Shown in pieces: positions 61,676 to 64,000 of a stretch of 64,000 nucleotides of DNA (position 1 is its first letter; every line of letters begins with the position of its first letter). Source of the stretch: Fusibacter sp963666805 (GTDB lineage Bacteria; Bacillota; Clostridia; Peptostreptococcales; Acidaminobacteraceae); the NCBI GenBank assembly GCA_963666805.2, contig CAXXWR010000003.1, forward strand, positions 434,001 through 498,000. Reading direction: 5' to 3'. The position numbers and the translations under genes were made by a program. The notes beneath the pieces are model-generated. The model saw only the letters and a list, made by a program, of their open reading frames with translations. It did not search any database and was not told where the DNA came from.

Positions 61676-63310
61676 CTAATTTATAGTAATTGGGAGTCCT
61701 AAAACATAAATAGTCATCGGCTGATTGATGGTTGCAATGCCTTGTGGCCCAATTGTCTTATATTGATGGCTTTTTTCATAATAACATGTTATGGGGGCTA
61801 ATGTTTGGTTGCGAACACCCCAAGCAGATCTTTTAGGGTGCTTAACAACTTGGAGTAAAGACTCATTTTGCATCATATAATTGAGGCCTAGTTGCCACCC
61901 CCTTATGCTCGCACCTTCAAAAAGGCACATTTCATAAGCCTGCGACCTTAACCTAGGGGCGTAAAAATGGCTTGTATTCATTTGAAAACGCCCCACTTCA
62001 TAGTCAATATCAATCCATTGACGATAGGTTTTCATTTGTCTGATCCAACCGTCAAGAGATTGAGCATCTAGTAAGTCTCTCAGTTTTTCTGGTTTATCAA
62101 GATATTTTGTATGTTCTCTTAATAAACGTTTTGAAATATGACTCAATTGTTTCAAATAATAGTTTTCCAAGAAGGCACTTCTCTCTACAGAAACCTTTTT
62201 TTCATGTGAAGCCAGTAAAGACTCATCATTATTATTTAAATAGAGGACAGTCCCTTTTGCTTCGTCATAATACCAATGATTTAAATCACAAAAGGATACT
62301 TGAAGTTGTGCATCGAACCACCTTTTCATTTGACTGGCAATAACCAATAACCCCTCAATGATTCTAATATCAAAAGGATCTTTTCCAAAGTATTTAAAAG
62401 CTTTCAAATGCCTCCTGTTCTCATCTCTTTCCCAATCAGGCAAAACAACCTCTAAATCTTTTTCTTGTATTTCAGCAGAAGGATTAAATAGAACCGCCAT
62501 GGTAACATCATCTCCTGAATAATGGGTTGCCTCCAACAAGACCTTTTCTACTGCCCCTTTAAAATCCTCTGTTGATGCTTGCGAAAGCAAGGCTCCATAG
62601 GCGTTCATAAAATCATACTGGCTATAAGGAAACGCATTTTCAAAACCATCTGTCACCATCACCACAGCTTTGACAGCTTCTGATGGAATCACTTGATAAT
62701 CAAAATAAATATCTCTGAATCTTTCACTGACAGAGTGTGTTTGATCAAAGTGCGTTTCAGAGGGAACCGCCAAAGGCAATGATAATTGATCCTTAGCGTC
62801 CAAAATGGTAATACTTCCATCACCAATTTGTGCCAGAACAAGTCCAAACGGGGTTTCCGCTAAAAACAATAACGTTGATCCATAATAAGATGATTGATAG
62901 GGCAAGTCAAAAGCACACTGGTTATAGTGTTCTTGAGTCCACTCTCTCCAAGCTTTAAACCAGTCATCACGCCACAATTCTAAATAAGTGAAATCTAACA
63001 AGTAAGAAGCTTCTTGGCCTGTTTCAAACCCAGATGCCTTTTCTTCACTCATTATATCGTACCATGTTTTACACGCCTCTATGAAATAAGTAACCGATAA
63101 TTGACTCGCCATAGCAGAACCAATATGGCTTAAGGCATGTTGACTGCCGCCATGACCATCTGCGATAGCCATCACATGATAAGTTTGGTCATGATAGTCA
63201 TATTCAGATTGATAAAAGGCATCTTGATTACAGATGCCTTTCTGAATATGTTTTTGTCCAATTTGACTTATGATTATTTTTCTTGAATTACCAATCAACT
63301 TCATCGACAT
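61676..63310 (-). CDS. PP2C-type protein phosphatase with extra C-terminal domain
   Basis: A 544-residue protein. Residues 1-265 are a PP2C-like Ser/Thr phosphatase domain with metal-binding residues in GICNQDAF, ADGHGG, MVTDGFENAF and GDDVTMAV, so it is probably active. Residues 275-544 match no family I know; the end (SAWGVRNQTLAPITCYY, IYVLGLPITIN) is beta-rich. Its start overlaps the vWA gene by 23 bases, without a good ribosome site, which implies coupling. In known TerY-P type units, such a phosphatase accompanies a TerY-like vWA protein and a Ser/Thr kinase; the kinase may lie just outside the window. Confidence 0.85.
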   Translation of the reverse strand: MSMKLIGNSRKIIISQIGQKHIQKGICNQDAFYQSEYDYHDQTYHVMAIADGHGGSQHALSHIGSAMASQLSVTYFIEACKTWYDIMSEEKASGFETGQEASYLLDFTYLELWRDDWFKAWREWTQEHYNQCAFDLPYQSSYYGSTLLFLAETPFGLVLAQIGDGSITILDAKDQLSLPLAVPSETHFDQTHSVSERFRDIYFDYQVIPSEAVKAVVMVTDGFENAFPYSQYDFMNAYGALLSQASTEDFKGAVEKVLLEATHYSGDDVTMAVLFNPSAEIQEKDLEVVLPDWERDENRRHLKAFKYFGKDPFDIRIIEGLLVIASQMKRWFDAQLQVSFCDLNHWYYDEAKGTVLYLNNNDESLLASHEKKVSVERSAFLENYYLKQLSHISKRLLREHTKYLDKPEKLRDLLDAQSLDGWIRQMKTYRQWIDIDYEVGRFQMNTSHFYAPRLRSQAYEMCLFEGASIRGWQLGLNYMMQNESLLQVVKHPKRSAWGVRNQTLAPITCYYEKSHQYKTIGPQGIATINQPMTIYVLGLPITIN

Positions 63311-63956
63311 TCACATCACTTTGAATTTGTGGTGGGAGTGGAATACTGGCTTGTGTTGGATTAATTGAAGCCGTTGATACAGCTGTAGAAGCCCACCTAA
63401 TATAATGTTTAAGTTCTGCCGCATTCTTCGCAAGTAGCGGTTTAAGTTCCCCTCTAAAGGAATCGCCAATAAAGGCTTGAAGAACGTCCATATCTGTTTC
63501 CTGTCCAATGGCAATTGAAATTCGAATAGCACCTGCACCCCATTGAGTTGCTTCTAATTTTTGAAGCCCCTTTTCATAATCATCTGTGGGTAACCCATCT
63601 GATAGTAGAATCATAACGGGTTGGTAACCTCTCAAACCTTCAAAATCATTTTCAAGTTTATCTGCTAAAATTTCAAAACCACGTCCCATATCTGTAACAC
63701 CTTTGGTCTGTATATTTTCCCAAGAGAATTGGTTGATATCTACGTTATTATAAATCCATTTGGCACCTGTTGAAAACGTAAGGGCATGCACTCTGATTGT
63801 GCCCTCTGCTTCTCTTGCTATATCTCTAATATGAGGGATTGATTCTCTAATGGCATTGTTGAGTGTTTCAACCTTTCCACCATATGACATTGAATCTGAT
63901 GCATCTACTAAAAAGAATAAGTGTAAATCTCTTGAACCCATTTTACCTTCTACCAT
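63288..63956 (-). CDS. TerY-like von Willebrand factor A domain protein
   Basis: A 222-residue cytoplasmic vWA protein. The MIDAS metal site is complete: FLVDASDSMS (DxSxS, near residue 17), the threonine in KGVTDMGRGF, and the aspartate in ILLSDGLPTDDY. The length and the N-terminal placement of the domain match TerY proteins of tellurite-resistance-type and related stress systems. The C-terminus is a short Pro/Ser/acidic tail (SIPLPPQIQSD, VDEVDW). AGGAGG lies 7 bases before ATG. It overlaps the downstream PP2C gene, so the two form an operon. Confidence 0.9.
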   Translation of the reverse strand: MVEGKMGSRDLHLFFLVDASDSMSYGGKVETLNNAIRESIPHIRDIAREAEGTIRVHALTFSTGAKWIYNNVDINQFSWENIQTKGVTDMGRGFEILADKLENDFEGLRGYQPVMILLSDGLPTDDYEKGLQKLEATQWGAGAIRISIAIGQETDMDVLQAFIGDSFRGELKPLLAKNAAELKHYIRWASTAVSTASINPTQASIPLPPQIQSDVNVDEVDW

Positions 63957-63958
63957 TT

Positions 63959-64000
63959 TTAAGCCTCCTCGCTTGATTGATTTTGTGTTTTTTTGACTTC
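63959..64000 (-). CDS. C-terminal end of an upstream gene of the vWA/PP2C operon (partial)
   Basis: Only the last 13 codons and TAA would be in the window (ending EVKKTQNQSSEEA). The frame stops two bases before the vWA ATG and lies over the vWA ribosome site, as expected for a tightly packed operon. Other frames stay open to the edge, so this is an inference. Its identity cannot be told; a kinase or another Ter-type protein would fit. Confidence 0.4.
   Translation of the reverse strand, partial: EVKKTQNQSSEEA

Noticed and set aside
1..64000. CRISPR arrays, prophage, insertion sequences, rRNA or tRNA genes
   Set aside because: No regularly spaced repeats, transposase or phage-type frames, and no RNA gene signature were found on either strand.

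Overview
The window is AT-rich chromosomal DNA of a low-GC Gram-positive anaerobe, most likely a member of the Clostridia. Supporting signs are strong AGGAGG-type ribosome binding sites, frequent GTG/TTG starts, LexA, CIRCE, BirA and Fur boxes of Firmicutes type, AddAB instead of RecBCD, a ferredoxin-dependent 2-oxoacid oxidoreductase with fused gamma-alpha subunit, and CsaB/DUF5693 genes. I see no phage, insertion sequence, CRISPR array, rRNA or tRNA. Species cannot be fixed from the sequence alone. Fifty coding sequences are called, most on the minus strand; the ones at both edges are partial. Layout: 1-7.5 kb carries nucleotide excision repair (partial uvrC, then uvrB-uvrA under a sigma-A promoter overlapped by a LexA box), with one unknown membrane protein between. 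7.7-11.9 kb is the ftsE-ftsX-M23 hydrolase activator-S41 protease-small membrane protein operon for cell-wall cleavage at division. 12-16 kb holds a Lon-like protease and an S1-domain protein. 16-20.6 kb is a cell-wall polymer set (tagA-type glycosyltransferase, csaB pyruvyltransferase, DUF5693 protein, small anchored protein). 20.7-24.5 kb is acpS, nnrDE, alr and mazF, in which the usual mazE-type antitoxin gene is missing. 24.7-28.3 kb has an HD alarmone-type hydrolase, bioY with a double BirA operator, a candidate unannotated small RNA, and the psuK-psuG pseudouridine salvage pair with a candidate autoregulatory operator. 28.4-34.2 kb has two tandem DUF4342 paralogues, a two-component system with an odd basic N-terminal extension on the kinase, hutD, and a membrane protein with a degenerate S41-like domain. 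34.2-43.5 kb is addB-addA-cysQ-cobA and a GNAT-HAD fusion. 43.6-45.1 kb has traX and DUF1461 membrane proteins. 45.1-51.1 kb is gltB-gltD. Then follow a GGDEF protein, htpG behind a perfect CIRCE element, cidA-cidB, the 2-oxoacid:ferredoxin oxidoreductase behind a perfect 7-1-7 Fur box, a GNAT acetyltransferase, an M29 aminopeptidase, and a MarR regulator. The right edge holds a TerY-like vWA protein with an overlapping PP2C-type phosphatase, a pair that resembles part of a phosphorylation-linked TerY-P signalling unit. Most genes are housekeeping. The most novel items are the candidate C-rich-loop small RNA at 26012-26122, the vWA/PP2C pair, the pseudo-S41 membrane protein, the solitary mazF, and several regulator sites in unexpected places (CIRCE at htpG, Fur at the oxidoreductase, direct repeats next to the two-component system).
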